28,793 nt of DNA from positions 1 through 28,793 of IMG/VR virus record IMGVR_UViG_3300030380_003232, one strand, 5' to 3'. Numbering within the stretch: position 1 is the stretch's first letter; each line of letters starts with the position of its first letter. This DNA comes from a virus. Position numbers and translations under genes: made by a program. Shown here in pieces: positions 12,915 to 21,881 of this stretch. The notes under the pieces are model-generated. The model was not told the origin of the DNA, did no database searches, and was given only the letters and a program-made list of their open reading frames with translations.

Positions 12915-13173
12915 TAATCCAGCAGTTACTGGATTAGATGGATTCCCAAGAAATAAAAATTTAGAAGAAGAAGTATCTCTTAACTTCACACATTTATTCT
13001 CTCAACCAACTGGTCAGGCTATCTTACAGTATTTACGAAGTATTACTATTGAAGCTGTGCATGGATCAGCAGTTACAAATGATGTATTGCGTCATGCAGA
13101 GGGTCAGAGGTATATAGTTGGATTGATTGAAAGACGTATTCAACATGGTCACAAAGTAAAGAAAGGTTCATAA
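12898..13173 (+). CDS. small head-region protein (Bbp19-like pattern)
   Basis: A 91-residue protein with the pattern 'F...F..p.G..iL..L......' (LNFTHLFSQPTGQAILQYLR, about 28-47) and HAEGQRYIVGLIERRI near the end. Small proteins of this type (Bbp19-like) lie between portal and scaffold genes in podoviruses and are thought to be structural or assembly factors. It starts inside the portal gene and overlaps the scaffold start by one base. The exact function is unknown. Confidence 0.62.
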   Translation: MNKLTNNPAVTGLDGFPRNKNLEEEVSLNFTHLFSQPTGQAILQYLRSITIEAVHGSAVTNDVLRHAEGQRYIVGLIERRIQHGHKVKKGS

Positions 13174-13892
13174 TGGAAGATCAAGTACAAGAAGATGTTT
13201 CACGTGAAACAACAAGCGAAGAACAACCAGTCAATTCAATGGGTGAAAGACCTGAGTGGTTGCCTGAAAAGTTTAAAAGTGCAGAAGATTTTGCAAACTC
13301 GTATCATAATCTTGAATCAAAGATAGGACAAAGTAGAGATACTATAAGAGATGAAGTATTAGCTGAGATTGAAAGTGAAGCGTATGCTGATAGACCTGAA
13401 AGTGCTGGTGATTATTTACTACCTGAATCACTTGATCCAGAACTTGCACAAGATAATCCTATGCTCGATTGGTGGGCTGATCATTGTTATAGCTCTGGAA
13501 TGGGTCAAGATGAGTTTGAAAAAGGTATTGAGATGTTTGGTGAGCAAATAGGAGCTGGATATGATGCTGATGCAGAGATCGCTGAGTTAGGAGATCATGC
13601 AGAACAAAGAATAGAAGCTGTTGGTTTGTTTGTAGATCAGATAGTTCCTCAAGAAAATCCACTAAGAGAAACAATAGATGACTTCTGTTCTACATCAGAA
13701 GGTATACAAGTTGTTGAATTGCTTATGTCACAGATGCAACAAACACCTTTTTTAGATGGAACACAACCAGTACAAGTCATGAACGAAACGAAACTAAAAG
13801 AAATGATGCAAGATCCTCGATATTATGGTCATAATAAAGATATGGATTTTGTGCGTAAAGTAGATGAAGGATTTAGGAAGATTTATGGCTAA
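13173..13892 (+). CDS. capsid assembly scaffolding protein (T7 gp9-like)
   Basis: The 239-residue, highly acidic and helical protein starts with a disordered acidic segment, then RPEWLPEKFKSAEDFANSYH and NLESKIG, the usual N-terminal signature of podovirus scaffolds. Its C-terminal block LKEMMQDPRYYGHNKDMDFV and RKVDEGFRKIYG is the family's capsid-contacting end. Scaffolds fill the prohead during assembly and leave before DNA packaging. It sits directly before the capsid block, as expected, separated from it here by a GNAT-like gene. Confidence 0.88.
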   Translation: MEDQVQEDVSRETTSEEQPVNSMGERPEWLPEKFKSAEDFANSYHNLESKIGQSRDTIRDEVLAEIESEAYADRPESAGDYLLPESLDPELAQDNPMLDWWADHCYSSGMGQDEFEKGIEMFGEQIGAGYDADAEIAELGDHAEQRIEAVGLFVDQIVPQENPLRETIDDFCSTSEGIQVVELLMSQMQQTPFLDGTQPVQVMNETKLKEMMQDPRYYGHNKDMDFVRKVDEGFRKIYG

Positions 13893-13923
13893 GAAAAAAG
13901 TAAAGAAACCGATAAAGTATTGA
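13885..13923 (+). CDS. possible 12-codon mini-cistron (leader peptide)
   Basis: ATG 13885 lies inside the last codons of the scaffold gene, six bases after AGGAAG, and encodes MAKKKVKKPIKY before TGA. The TGA overlaps the TTG start of the next gene as TTGA, the same junction type as three other gene pairs in this window. It may serve to bring ribosomes to the otherwise weak TTG start, or be the remnant of a longer small gene. Confidence 0.4.
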   Translation: MAKKKVKKPIKY

Positions 13924-14444
13924 CGTATATCAAAAGAGGTAACCTTGAGTTTCGACCATGTGTTATTTCTGATGTTGATATTATTGTCGATAATATGCGT
14001 TTACCTGATATCAGGGAGTGTGCATTGGTTGGGGTTACACCCAAAGTAGCACTCCATGTGCCTTTTGTAGAAGATGGATCAAAAGGATTTACAATCACAC
14101 ACAAACAGAAACCAGTTGCTATGTGTGGTGTTACACCATTAGATGATTACAACTATCGTGGTAAGATATGGTTTCTTGGAACTGATGATATAGATAGTTT
14201 TGCAAAATCTTTTTATAAATATAGTAAATTAATTCTTTCATTTTTATCTTATGAGTATGATTTTGTAGAAAATTATGTACCAGTAGATCATGAAAAAACT
14301 ATCAAATGGCTACAATGGATAGGGTTTGAAATAGAAAAACAACAATATTTTGTAGATGAACATGAGTTTTGTAGACTTTTTTATTGCAATCCTCAGAGAA
14401 TTGAGTGTAATAGTAAGTTAAGTGAAAGACCCGTACTGCATTAG
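13920..14444 (+). CDS. GNAT-like protein, T7 gp13-type internal virion/assembly protein
   Basis: A 174-residue protein with the layout of an N-acetyltransferase-like fold: FRPCVISDVDIIVDNMRLPD (11-30), a strand KGFTITHKQKPVAMCGVTPL, then GKIWFLGTDD, and near the end DFVENYVPVDHEKTIKWLQW followed by IGFE. The 'N.V...h...i.WL.wlGF' end is typical of the GNAT-like proteins of T7-type phages (gp13-like), which act in virion assembly rather than as proven enzymes. The start is TTG 13920, overlapping the mini-cistron stop; no good binding site of its own is present, and no in-frame ATG precedes residue 26. Confidence 0.72.
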   Translation: MTYIKRGNLEFRPCVISDVDIIVDNMRLPDIRECALVGVTPKVALHVPFVEDGSKGFTITHKQKPVAMCGVTPLDDYNYRGKIWFLGTDDIDSFAKSFYKYSKLILSFLSYEYDFVENYVPVDHEKTIKWLQWIGFEIEKQQYFVDEHEFCRLFYCNPQRIECNSKLSERPVLH

Positions 14445-14530
14445 AGAAGCCCTATATGGATAACTTTTATGACAAATGCAAAGGACAATCTGAAACGTAA
14501 ATTGTAACTTTAACTTTAAGGAGCTGAATA

Positions 14531-15346
14531 ATGGCAAATACAATAGATACTGCCTTTATCAAACAGTTCGAATCTGAAGTGCATCTTGCTTATCAACGTA
14601 TGGGATCAAAGCTACGAAATACTGTACGTCAGGCAAACAATGTTACTGGAAGCACAGTTCGTTTCCAGAAGATTGGAACTGGATCGGCAACAACTAAGTC
14701 ACGAAATGGCTTGATTACACCGATGGAACTAGCACACACAACTGTCGAAGCAACAATGAGTGACAAATATGCCGCTGATTACATCGACAAATTGGACGAG
14801 CTAAAAACAAATATCAACGAAAGACAAGCTGTTGCAACTTCTGCGGCGGCGGCTTTGGGTAGAGAAACGGATACTATCTTATACACAGCAATGGATAGTG
14901 GTGCTAACTCAACTCAAATACATGATACAAGTTCAGCTGTTGAAAAAGCTGATTTGCTTTCTGTGTTTGAAACATTTGGCACAGCTAACATTCCTGAAGA
15001 TGGTGGTCGATATATTGCTATGCACCCAAAAGGATATGCTGATTTATTTAATATAAATGAATTTGCATCATCTGATTTTGTTGGTGAGCAAAATCTACCA
15101 TTTGCTGGTGGTATGACTATGAAAGAATTTCTTGGATTCAAGATCTTTTCAACTGCGGCTATAACAGCTGGAAAGAACATGGCATATCATACAACAGCAG
15201 TTGGTCTTGGTGTAAACTCTGATGTTCAGACGGAAGTAAACTATATTGCTGAAAGAGCATCACATCTTGCAACATCTATGATGTCTATGGGTGCTGTTGT
15301 TATTGATGACAATGGTGTCTATGAACTCTTAGATAATAACTCATAG
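14531..15346 (+). CDS. major capsid protein
   Basis: A 271-residue protein in the position of the capsid gene, preceded by a strong AAGGAG (14517-14522) and a short gap of 86 bases. Features typical of podovirus capsid proteins with an HK97-type fold are seen: FIKQFESEVHLAYQRMGSKL (N-arm), GSTVRFQKIGTGSATTKSRN, a helical 'spine' region (AAALGRETDTILYTAMDSG), AMHPKGYADL, NLPFAGGMTMKEFLGFKIFS and HTTAVGLGVN. It forms the shell. It is somewhat shorter than T7 gp10 (about 345 residues). Confidence 0.9.
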   Translation: MANTIDTAFIKQFESEVHLAYQRMGSKLRNTVRQANNVTGSTVRFQKIGTGSATTKSRNGLITPMELAHTTVEATMSDKYAADYIDKLDELKTNINERQAVATSAAAALGRETDTILYTAMDSGANSTQIHDTSSAVEKADLLSVFETFGTANIPEDGGRYIAMHPKGYADLFNINEFASSDFVGEQNLPFAGGMTMKEFLGFKIFSTAAITAGKNMAYHTTAVGLGVNSDVQTEVNYIAERASHLATSMMSMGAVVIDDNGVYELLDNNS

Positions 15347-15357
15347 GGGGTATTAAT

Positions 15358-15624
15358 ATGGCTTATAGTGCTTCTAATTTGACCCTTTGGTCTATGAATG
15401 GAGTTGGTCCAAAACTCTGGAACTACTCGACATCGGACACAATCGCAACTGTAAATAGCTCTGGTTATTTTAATGATGCGGCAAATATGTTAAGTGTTCG
15501 TGATGTTATCTGTGTTTCAGATACCAATGCTCCAACGACCCATTGGGTAAATGTCCTATCAAACACAGGTTCTGTAGTAGATGTATCTGATGGTACAGTT
15601 ATTGTAGAAACAGATGGTGACTAA
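15358..15624 (+). CDS. small head-associated protein downstream of the capsid
   Basis: An 88-residue, beta-rich protein: MAYSASNLTLWSMNGVGPKL, YFNDAANMLSVRDVICVSDT, then GSVVDVSDGTVIVETDGD. Proteins with this 'LW.Y.t.D....v...GYf.dA...l..GD.I.v' pattern follow the capsid gene in many podoviruses and siphoviruses and are thought to be head decoration or fibre-like proteins. ATG 15358 follows GGGGGT. It ends two bases before the tail tubular A gene. Confidence 0.68.
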   Translation: MAYSASNLTLWSMNGVGPKLWNYSTSDTIATVNSSGYFNDAANMLSVRDVICVSDTNAPTTHWVNVLSNTGSVVDVSDGTVIVETDGD

Positions 15625-15626
15625 AT

Positions 15627-16214
15627 ATGTCTAGCACAGCGGCAGATAGTTCGATTGATATTTGTAGTCGAGCATTGATTCTGATTGGAGCTGAACCGAT
15701 TACCTCTTTTACGGATGGTTCTACAGAATCTTTAGTGGCTTCAAATCTTTATGAGGACATCTGCCGTTCTGCACTTCAAAACTGTAGATGGCGATTTGCT
15801 ACAGATCAAAAAGTTTTAAATAGATTAACTGATGCACCAACTGGTAGATATGATTTTGCGTATCAATTACCAAATGATAATCTCATAGTTCACGCTATTA
15901 CTGTAAATGATAATCTTGTGGAGTATCAGATATATGGTGATATGGTGTATGCTGATACAGATCAAGCTGATACTGTAGTTGCTGATTATACATTTCGGCA
16001 AACTGAAGAAAACTTCCCAGCTTATTTTACAGTTGCATTACAATATGCTTTAGCATTAGCATTTGCGTCCTCTATTGCAAGAGATGCAACAATGGTTACA
16101 CAAATGTCTGCACTTGCAGACAGAGCAATGATGAAAGCTCGAAGTGTAGATTCACAACAACAAACAACACGAAAGCTAGTTTCTACCAGATTTATTGCTG
16201 AAAGGAGGAGTTAA
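15627..16214 (+). CDS. tail tubular protein A (T7 gp11-like)
   Basis: A 195-residue protein with ICSRALILIGAEPITSFTDG (11-30), ESLVASNLYEDICRSALQNC and RWRFAT, and later YDFAYQLPND and ENFPAYFTVALQYALALAFA. This is the gatekeeper protein family of T7-like tails, bound beneath the portal ring, forming the adaptor between head and tail nozzle. Its stop overlaps the start of the nozzle gene by one base. Confidence 0.9.
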   Translation: MSSTAADSSIDICSRALILIGAEPITSFTDGSTESLVASNLYEDICRSALQNCRWRFATDQKVLNRLTDAPTGRYDFAYQLPNDNLIVHAITVNDNLVEYQIYGDMVYADTDQADTVVADYTFRQTEENFPAYFTVALQYALALAFASSIARDATMVTQMSALADRAMMKARSVDSQQQTTRKLVSTRFIAERRS

Positions 16215-18478
16215 TGCGAAAAGCAAAGGTTCCTCTAACTAACTTTCAGTTTGGAGAAATAAGTCCAAGTCTAATATCAAGAACAGATACAAAGGTATAT
16301 ACTAACTCAGCTCAAAAGATTGAGAACTTTTTTTTGAGAGCAGAGGGTGGTGTAATAAAAAGAGCTGGTCTTTCAAAGATATTTGAATTTGATACGACAA
16401 TAGATGCAAACAAAGTACAGCAACATCGATTAGTTCCTTTTATATTTTCAGATGATGAACGCTATATTGTTTCTCTTGAACATCAAAAAATACGAGTGTT
16501 TCAAATAGATACAAGTAATAATGTTACTCTTGCTACTACTATAACTCAAGATGCAAATAGTGCTACTTTACCATTTACCCATGACAATATTCATGAAGTG
16601 ACGTATGCACAATCTGGTGATGTGATGTTTATTGCACATCAAACATTTATGGTGCGAAAGCTTGTTCGTACTGGACTTACATCTTTTCAGGTAGAAACAA
16701 AAACATTTGATACACAATCTTCTGGAGCAAAGATATATCAACCATATTTTCAGTTTCAAGATCTTGGTACAACACTTGATCCTTCAGCAAGTTCTGGAAA
16801 TGGTATAACTCTCACAACGAGTACAAGTTATTGGGATACAACTGGATCACAATCAGGTGGTAACTTTCCTGATTCAAAGCACGTTGGTATTACAGTTAAA
16901 TATCACGATCAAGAAATTACAATTACATCTGTCCAATCGGCAACTCAGGCAACTGGCAATGCACTTGCGACATTGAAAAAGAGATTAACTGTAGATTCGT
17001 TTAGAACAGATAATGGAGTAGCAACTGTAACTGTCACTCTTGCTAATCATGGATTTTCTGCAAGTGATGCTTTTACTATATCAAGTGCAAATAGTGTAGG
17101 TGGTATTTCAGCAAGCAACTTGAATGGTTCAAGAACTGTTGCTGAAGTAATTGATGATAATACATTTACATTCACCGCTGGTGGTAATGCAAATGATTCA
17201 GCGGCTGGTGGTGGCACACCATTTTTAGAAACTCATGCTCCAGCTACAAACTGGTCAGAACAATCTTACTCAGCACTAAGAGGATTTCCAGGAGCTGTTA
17301 CCTTCCATCAAAATAGATTATGGTATGGTGGAACCATTTCACAACCTGATGGTTTGTGGGCTAGTAAATCTAATGAGTTTTTTAATTTTGATATTGGTAA
17401 AGCGGCAGATAATGATTCGATTGATATAACAGCGGCAATAGGTGAAGTGAATACTATACGTCATCTTGTATCTAATAGAGATTTACAATGTTTTACATCA
17501 ACTGATGAATTTATTGTGCCAGCTTTTGTTGAGAAACCTACAACTCCTACAAATGCTACAATTAAAAGACAAACACCTTTTGGATCATCTTTCGTAAGAC
17601 CTTATGTGTTTGATGGTGCAACTGTATATGTTCAAGGATCTGGAAAAATTATAAGGGAAATGTTATTTGATGATGGTCAGCAAGCATATACTGGTCAACC
17701 TATTTCATCACTTGCGTCACATCTTATTAATACACCAATACAAGCAAGCACTTTAGCTGGTGGTATTGATCGTGCTGAAAGTTATTATTTTCTTATAGAT
17801 GCTGATGGAACTCTCGGTGTATTTAATTCTAATCGAGGTGAGCAGAGATATGGTTGGACACAGTTTACAAGTCAGGGATTATTTCATTCTATTTGCACAG
17901 TTGATACAAGAGTGTATGCTGTAGTTAAGTTTGACAGAGGTGGGGGAACAAATAAATATATTCTCTGTGAGTTTAATAATACTTTTAATACTGATATGGC
18001 TAAAACATATTCTGGTAGTAACGGAGTATTCGATGTTAGTGCCGATTTCACAAATGGTGCAGTCCTTGATGTGGTCAGCGGTACTCATTATCTTGGTCAG
18101 TTTACTGTGGCTAGTGGCAATATCGATGTATCAGCTGTGGATAGTTCTCTTTCATCAGCAGAGATAGGATTTAAGTTTGATGTAACACTCACAACCAACC
18201 CAATAGACACAGTTGGACAAAGTGGTGCAATTACTGGAGAACCAAGAAGTTTAAATAAAGTTATTGTTGATTTAAATGCAACATTATCATGTTCAGTAAA
18301 TTCTAAGGATTTGATTATACGACAAGTAACAGATGATCTAAGTCAGGACAGAACACCAGTAACAGGAAAGAGAGAGTTTAGATTGTTGGGATATAGTAAA
18401 GATCCTCAAGTAACAATTAGTCAATCTGCACCTCTTGCCCTACAAGTCAATTCATTAATAGCAGAGGTAACATTCTAA
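16214..18478 (+). CDS. tail tubular protein B (T7 gp12-like nozzle)
   Basis: The 754-residue nozzle protein of podovirus tails. Its N-terminus is diagnostic: LTNFQFGEISPSLISRTDTK (8-27), NSAQKIENFFLRAEGGVIKR and AGL. Further on are PGAVTFHQNRLWYGG, NDSIDITAAIGEVNTIRHLV and RQTPFGSSFVRPYVFDG, all typical of the family. It forms the lower tail tube that contacts the cell. A lectin-like or Ig-like insertion is likely around 240-340, rich in Ser/Thr/Val. It overlaps the next gene by one base. Confidence 0.92.
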   Translation: MRKAKVPLTNFQFGEISPSLISRTDTKVYTNSAQKIENFFLRAEGGVIKRAGLSKIFEFDTTIDANKVQQHRLVPFIFSDDERYIVSLEHQKIRVFQIDTSNNVTLATTITQDANSATLPFTHDNIHEVTYAQSGDVMFIAHQTFMVRKLVRTGLTSFQVETKTFDTQSSGAKIYQPYFQFQDLGTTLDPSASSGNGITLTTSTSYWDTTGSQSGGNFPDSKHVGITVKYHDQEITITSVQSATQATGNALATLKKRLTVDSFRTDNGVATVTVTLANHGFSASDAFTISSANSVGGISASNLNGSRTVAEVIDDNTFTFTAGGNANDSAAGGGTPFLETHAPATNWSEQSYSALRGFPGAVTFHQNRLWYGGTISQPDGLWASKSNEFFNFDIGKAADNDSIDITAAIGEVNTIRHLVSNRDLQCFTSTDEFIVPAFVEKPTTPTNATIKRQTPFGSSFVRPYVFDGATVYVQGSGKIIREMLFDDGQQAYTGQPISSLASHLINTPIQASTLAGGIDRAESYYFLIDADGTLGVFNSNRGEQRYGWTQFTSQGLFHSICTVDTRVYAVVKFDRGGGTNKYILCEFNNTFNTDMAKTYSGSNGVFDVSADFTNGAVLDVVSGTHYLGQFTVASGNIDVSAVDSSLSSAEIGFKFDVTLTTNPIDTVGQSGAITGEPRSLNKVIVDLNATLSCSVNSKDLIIRQVTDDLSQDRTPVTGKREFRLLGYSKDPQVTISQSAPLALQVNSLIAEVTF

Positions 18479-18930
18479 TGGATCCATTTACCATAATGGC
18501 AATAGCAAGTTCAGCTTTGAGTGCAAGTGCATCCATTGCACAAGGTAAAGAAGCTAATGCTCAAAAACAAGCTGAAGCTCAACAGATAGAACAAGAACGA
18601 CAACAAACAATCATTAATACTATGCAGAAGCATAATGATAGATTGCGAGAGTTTGATAATGCTGAAGATATAAATGAATCATTGTTTGCATTTATGAATA
18701 GAGATGATGACAGATCATTGAAAGCATTTAGAGAAAATGAAAAGCTTATAGCATCAGATGATGCAAGACGTATTGATACACAAGGTTTATATCGAGGAGA
18801 GCAGTTACGATTGCAAGCGGCAAGTGCAAGGAGAGCTGGTCGATCTGCTGAAAGAATGGGCTATCTTAATGGTGCTACAACATTGCTTAGTGCTGGCATG
18901 GATGTTTATAAATATAGAAATCCAACTTAA
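18478..18930 (+). CDS. internal virion protein B-like (T7 gp14-like)
   Basis: A 150-residue Gln/Ala-rich helical protein with a hydrophobic N-terminus (MDPFTIMAIASSALSASASI) and a long coiled region of Gln, Glu and Arg, then LYRGEQLRLQAASARRAGRS and a C-terminal MGYLNGATTLLSAGMDVY. Size, order and composition fit the gp14 class of ejection proteins, which enters the outer membrane at infection. It lies immediately after the nozzle gene, as in T7. Confidence 0.82.
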   Translation: MDPFTIMAIASSALSASASIAQGKEANAQKQAEAQQIEQERQQTIINTMQKHNDRLREFDNAEDINESLFAFMNRDDDRSLKAFRENEKLIASDDARRIDTQGLYRGEQLRLQAASARRAGRSAERMGYLNGATTLLSAGMDVYKYRNPT

Positions 18931-18941
18931 AAGGTTAATTT

Positions 18942-21881
18942 ATGGTAAGTGTAGTTAAACAAAGAAGACAATTTCAAAATACACAGATAGGAATCAATCG
19001 AGCAGATATGTCTGTGGCAAATGATCTTGGTCGAGTTTCTCAACTTGCAGATCAAGTTACAAACAGAATGTTTAGAGAAGCGGCAGATCAAGCTGCAAAG
19101 TCTGCACAAAAGTTTGTTGATGAAGCTCCTGATAATGCAATCTATGGTATAGATCCAAATACTGGCAGACCAAAGATAATTGATTTGCAAGAATCATTAC
19201 CCTCAAAAGGATATGGAACGTATGCACAAGATCTTATCAAGAAAGGTATTGATGAGAGATTTGCTCGTTTAGCAACTAATGAATACAAAGAAACCTCGCA
19301 ACGATTAGCGGCAAAGTACCCATTTAGTCCAACAAGATATAAAGAAGAAATGTCACGTTTTGTTTCTGAGATGAAGAAACCTTATAGTGGTAAATATTCT
19401 AATCTTATAGAAACTGGTGCAACAGAATGGATAGGTAGAACACAAGCTGTTATTCTTGAGCAAGCTATTAAAAATCAAAGACGTTTAGCTGGTGCAGATT
19501 TGGCTAATTCTTTGAATGAATTTAATCAAGATGTTGAAGCTATTGGAATTAGTGGTGGTGTAAATTCAAAACAATTTATGTCAAATATTGAAAAATTTGT
19601 AGGATCTCTTAGTGAGCAAATAGTTACTTCAAGAAATCTAGGAACATTTAAGCAAACTCCAAAACAAGTTATAAATTCTCTCAAATCAAACTATGCTCTT
19701 GCTCGAATGAAAAATATATTTGAGAAAGTTACACGTTCAGATACAGATGGTTTAAACGGTGCATTGTTTATAGATCAAGTTGGTGCTGGTAGATTTGAGT
19801 TTCCAGAACAGTTTGCAAATTATAAAGATGAAGCAAAGTTACTTTATAAACAAATTACAAAAACTGGACAAACACTTGAGCTTAAAAGAAATTTAGTAAG
19901 TCTTCAAGAAGATAACAATAGAGTTTTTAGAGCAGAAACAGCTAGAAAAGTAGCTGAAGAACAAGATGCTCAGAACGCCTTACTTACTAATATTCTACAA
20001 GAAAAAAACCAAGTCATCACAAGCTATGATGTTATGGGTGATAACAATGCCTATACAGGTTTTGTTTCATCAATTGCTGGTCAAGATTTAGAAACAACTA
20101 CATCTTTATACTTAGAAGAACTGCAAAAGATTTCTAATTTTGAAGAGCCACAAAGTATTCCAGGCACTATTGGAACTAGATCTGTACTTAATTCTGATGA
20201 AGCAAATGCAATAGAAGCAAGTTTGAGAGAAGCCTATAAAGATCAAGTTGGAACTATGATTGTATCAACATTCGGTAGAGATAAAGCAAAGTTATTAGCT
20301 GTTGCTGAATATGTTGATATGCCAGTTAAACAAGATGGGTCAAGAAACTATCAACCATTTATTGATAAAGGTATAAGTCTTTCACAACCAGAACAGAAAC
20401 TATTAGAATCATTTGGTAATTTTAAAGGTGATCCAACTGAGCCAATGGAAGCTTGGGGTGGTGATAAGCAAGTAAAGTTAAGTAGTAAAATTCGTGGTCA
20501 AATAGTAAATGAAGTTAAAGAGCAAGCAAGTTATGTTTCTGGAACAACAGTATCTGCGGCACAACAAAAACTTCAAGCTGAGTATAATATTGGTAGAGCT
20601 GGATCTTTTCCAGTTACAAGTAAACCTTTGAGGGAAATGCACGAAGGAGCATTTTTTGCTGATGGTACTTATGGTGAAGCATTAAGACAGAAAGGTGATT
20701 TAAGATTTGCTTTTAGTGATCCTCAGTTTATGACACCAGAAGGACAGTACTATAAATTTTATGAAGATCTTAATACTTATTTTGTAAATAATAATATTTT
20801 GCCTGAATCTTTAGTTCAGTTTATGAAAGGTATGGAAAATGGAGCAGTTTCTGCACAAGAAGGTCAATATGTTCTCAACTTTATTAAGGCAAATGTTTTA
20901 AGACCAGTAAGTGCAAAAAATATGTTACCTGAGAATACACAGGAAATAACATTACCAAATGGCAGAAAGAAAACGATTGCTGATTCTGGTAGTTTAATGA
21001 TGAATACAACTCGATTAAATTTATTTAAAAGAGGTCATGGATTAGATGAAGAAGCAAACTTTTTCGCAACATTCATGCAAGGAACACAAGCTTTTGGTTC
21101 AGATAGGATGGTTTCATTATTTGCTAAAGCAGTTGAAATGAAAAATGACCCAAGCAAAAGAGATGATGTTATGAATCATCTTAGAATGAAATTTGATCTT
21201 CAACCTAATCAGAATCCTATTGAGCATGGTAGAAGAATATTGGCTGATGTTGCTGGTGGTACAAATAACCCACTATACAATATGTTAAAAGAATCTGTTG
21301 ATGAATGGGGGGTGTTATCATTTACAACAAATCCAAAGGAATCATTTAGAGATTTTGTCGAGAATGTAAAGAAGACATCTTTTGCAAGTGGTAATGATAT
21401 TGTTCTTGATGTGAATGGAGTAATAGCAACTGACAATCCTAAAGATATTCTTACACCATATTCACCACTTAGACTTTTTGGAGATAAAGCTGATGCGTTT
21501 GCAGAGTGGGCTGATACTCTTATTCATTCTGAATCAAATGGAGTGTTTAGTTTATTTGGATCTAATAGAGGTTCTATGACTACAAGCAAAGGTCTTATGT
21601 CTACATTATTTTCTGTTGCAAAACCAATGACTGCTGAAAGTGATAAAGGATATAAGGTATGGCTTGTTCCTGATCCTTACACATCAATGACAGTTACTGG
21701 TGAACCTGATCTTGCTCAGACAATATTTAGACCACATTTTTTAAATGATGATGGTGAGTTAGTGCCAGCGATATATTTTGATGCTGAAGCTGAAGTAGGT
21801 AAACAACTTATTTATCCTGAAATATTGGCAAGTGATTTTCTAGCTTATGATAGAGCTAAAGGAATGAGAACGTACAACTAA
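18942..21881 (+). CDS. internal virion protein C-like (T7 gp15-like)
   Basis: The 979-residue, largely helical protein begins VVKQRRQFQNTQIGINRADM, followed by a helix LGRVSQLADQVTNRMFREAA. The start is usual for the gp15 class of marine podoviruses. It has no enzymatic motif that I can see. It should form part of the internal core and the periplasmic ejection tube. AAGG precedes ATG 18942 by six bases. The stop overlaps the next start by one base. The length is somewhat above T7 gp15 (about 750 residues). Confidence 0.82.
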   Translation: MVSVVKQRRQFQNTQIGINRADMSVANDLGRVSQLADQVTNRMFREAADQAAKSAQKFVDEAPDNAIYGIDPNTGRPKIIDLQESLPSKGYGTYAQDLIKKGIDERFARLATNEYKETSQRLAAKYPFSPTRYKEEMSRFVSEMKKPYSGKYSNLIETGATEWIGRTQAVILEQAIKNQRRLAGADLANSLNEFNQDVEAIGISGGVNSKQFMSNIEKFVGSLSEQIVTSRNLGTFKQTPKQVINSLKSNYALARMKNIFEKVTRSDTDGLNGALFIDQVGAGRFEFPEQFANYKDEAKLLYKQITKTGQTLELKRNLVSLQEDNNRVFRAETARKVAEEQDAQNALLTNILQEKNQVITSYDVMGDNNAYTGFVSSIAGQDLETTTSLYLEELQKISNFEEPQSIPGTIGTRSVLNSDEANAIEASLREAYKDQVGTMIVSTFGRDKAKLLAVAEYVDMPVKQDGSRNYQPFIDKGISLSQPEQKLLESFGNFKGDPTEPMEAWGGDKQVKLSSKIRGQIVNEVKEQASYVSGTTVSAAQQKLQAEYNIGRAGSFPVTSKPLREMHEGAFFADGTYGEALRQKGDLRFAFSDPQFMTPEGQYYKFYEDLNTYFVNNNILPESLVQFMKGMENGAVSAQEGQYVLNFIKANVLRPVSAKNMLPENTQEITLPNGRKKTIADSGSLMMNTTRLNLFKRGHGLDEEANFFATFMQGTQAFGSDRMVSLFAKAVEMKNDPSKRDDVMNHLRMKFDLQPNQNPIEHGRRILADVAGGTNNPLYNMLKESVDEWGVLSFTTNPKESFRDFVENVKKTSFASGNDIVLDVNGVIATDNPKDILTPYSPLRLFGDKADAFAEWADTLIHSESNGVFSLFGSNRGSMTTSKGLMSTLFSVAKPMTAESDKGYKVWLVPDPYTSMTVTGEPDLAQTIFRPHFLNDDGELVPAIYFDAEAEVGKQLIYPEILASDFLAYDRAKGMRTYN

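Noticed and set aside
14445-14530. A separate promoter for the capsid gene.
   Set aside because: The 86-base gap has no -35/-10 pair better than chance; only the strong AAGGAG is clear.
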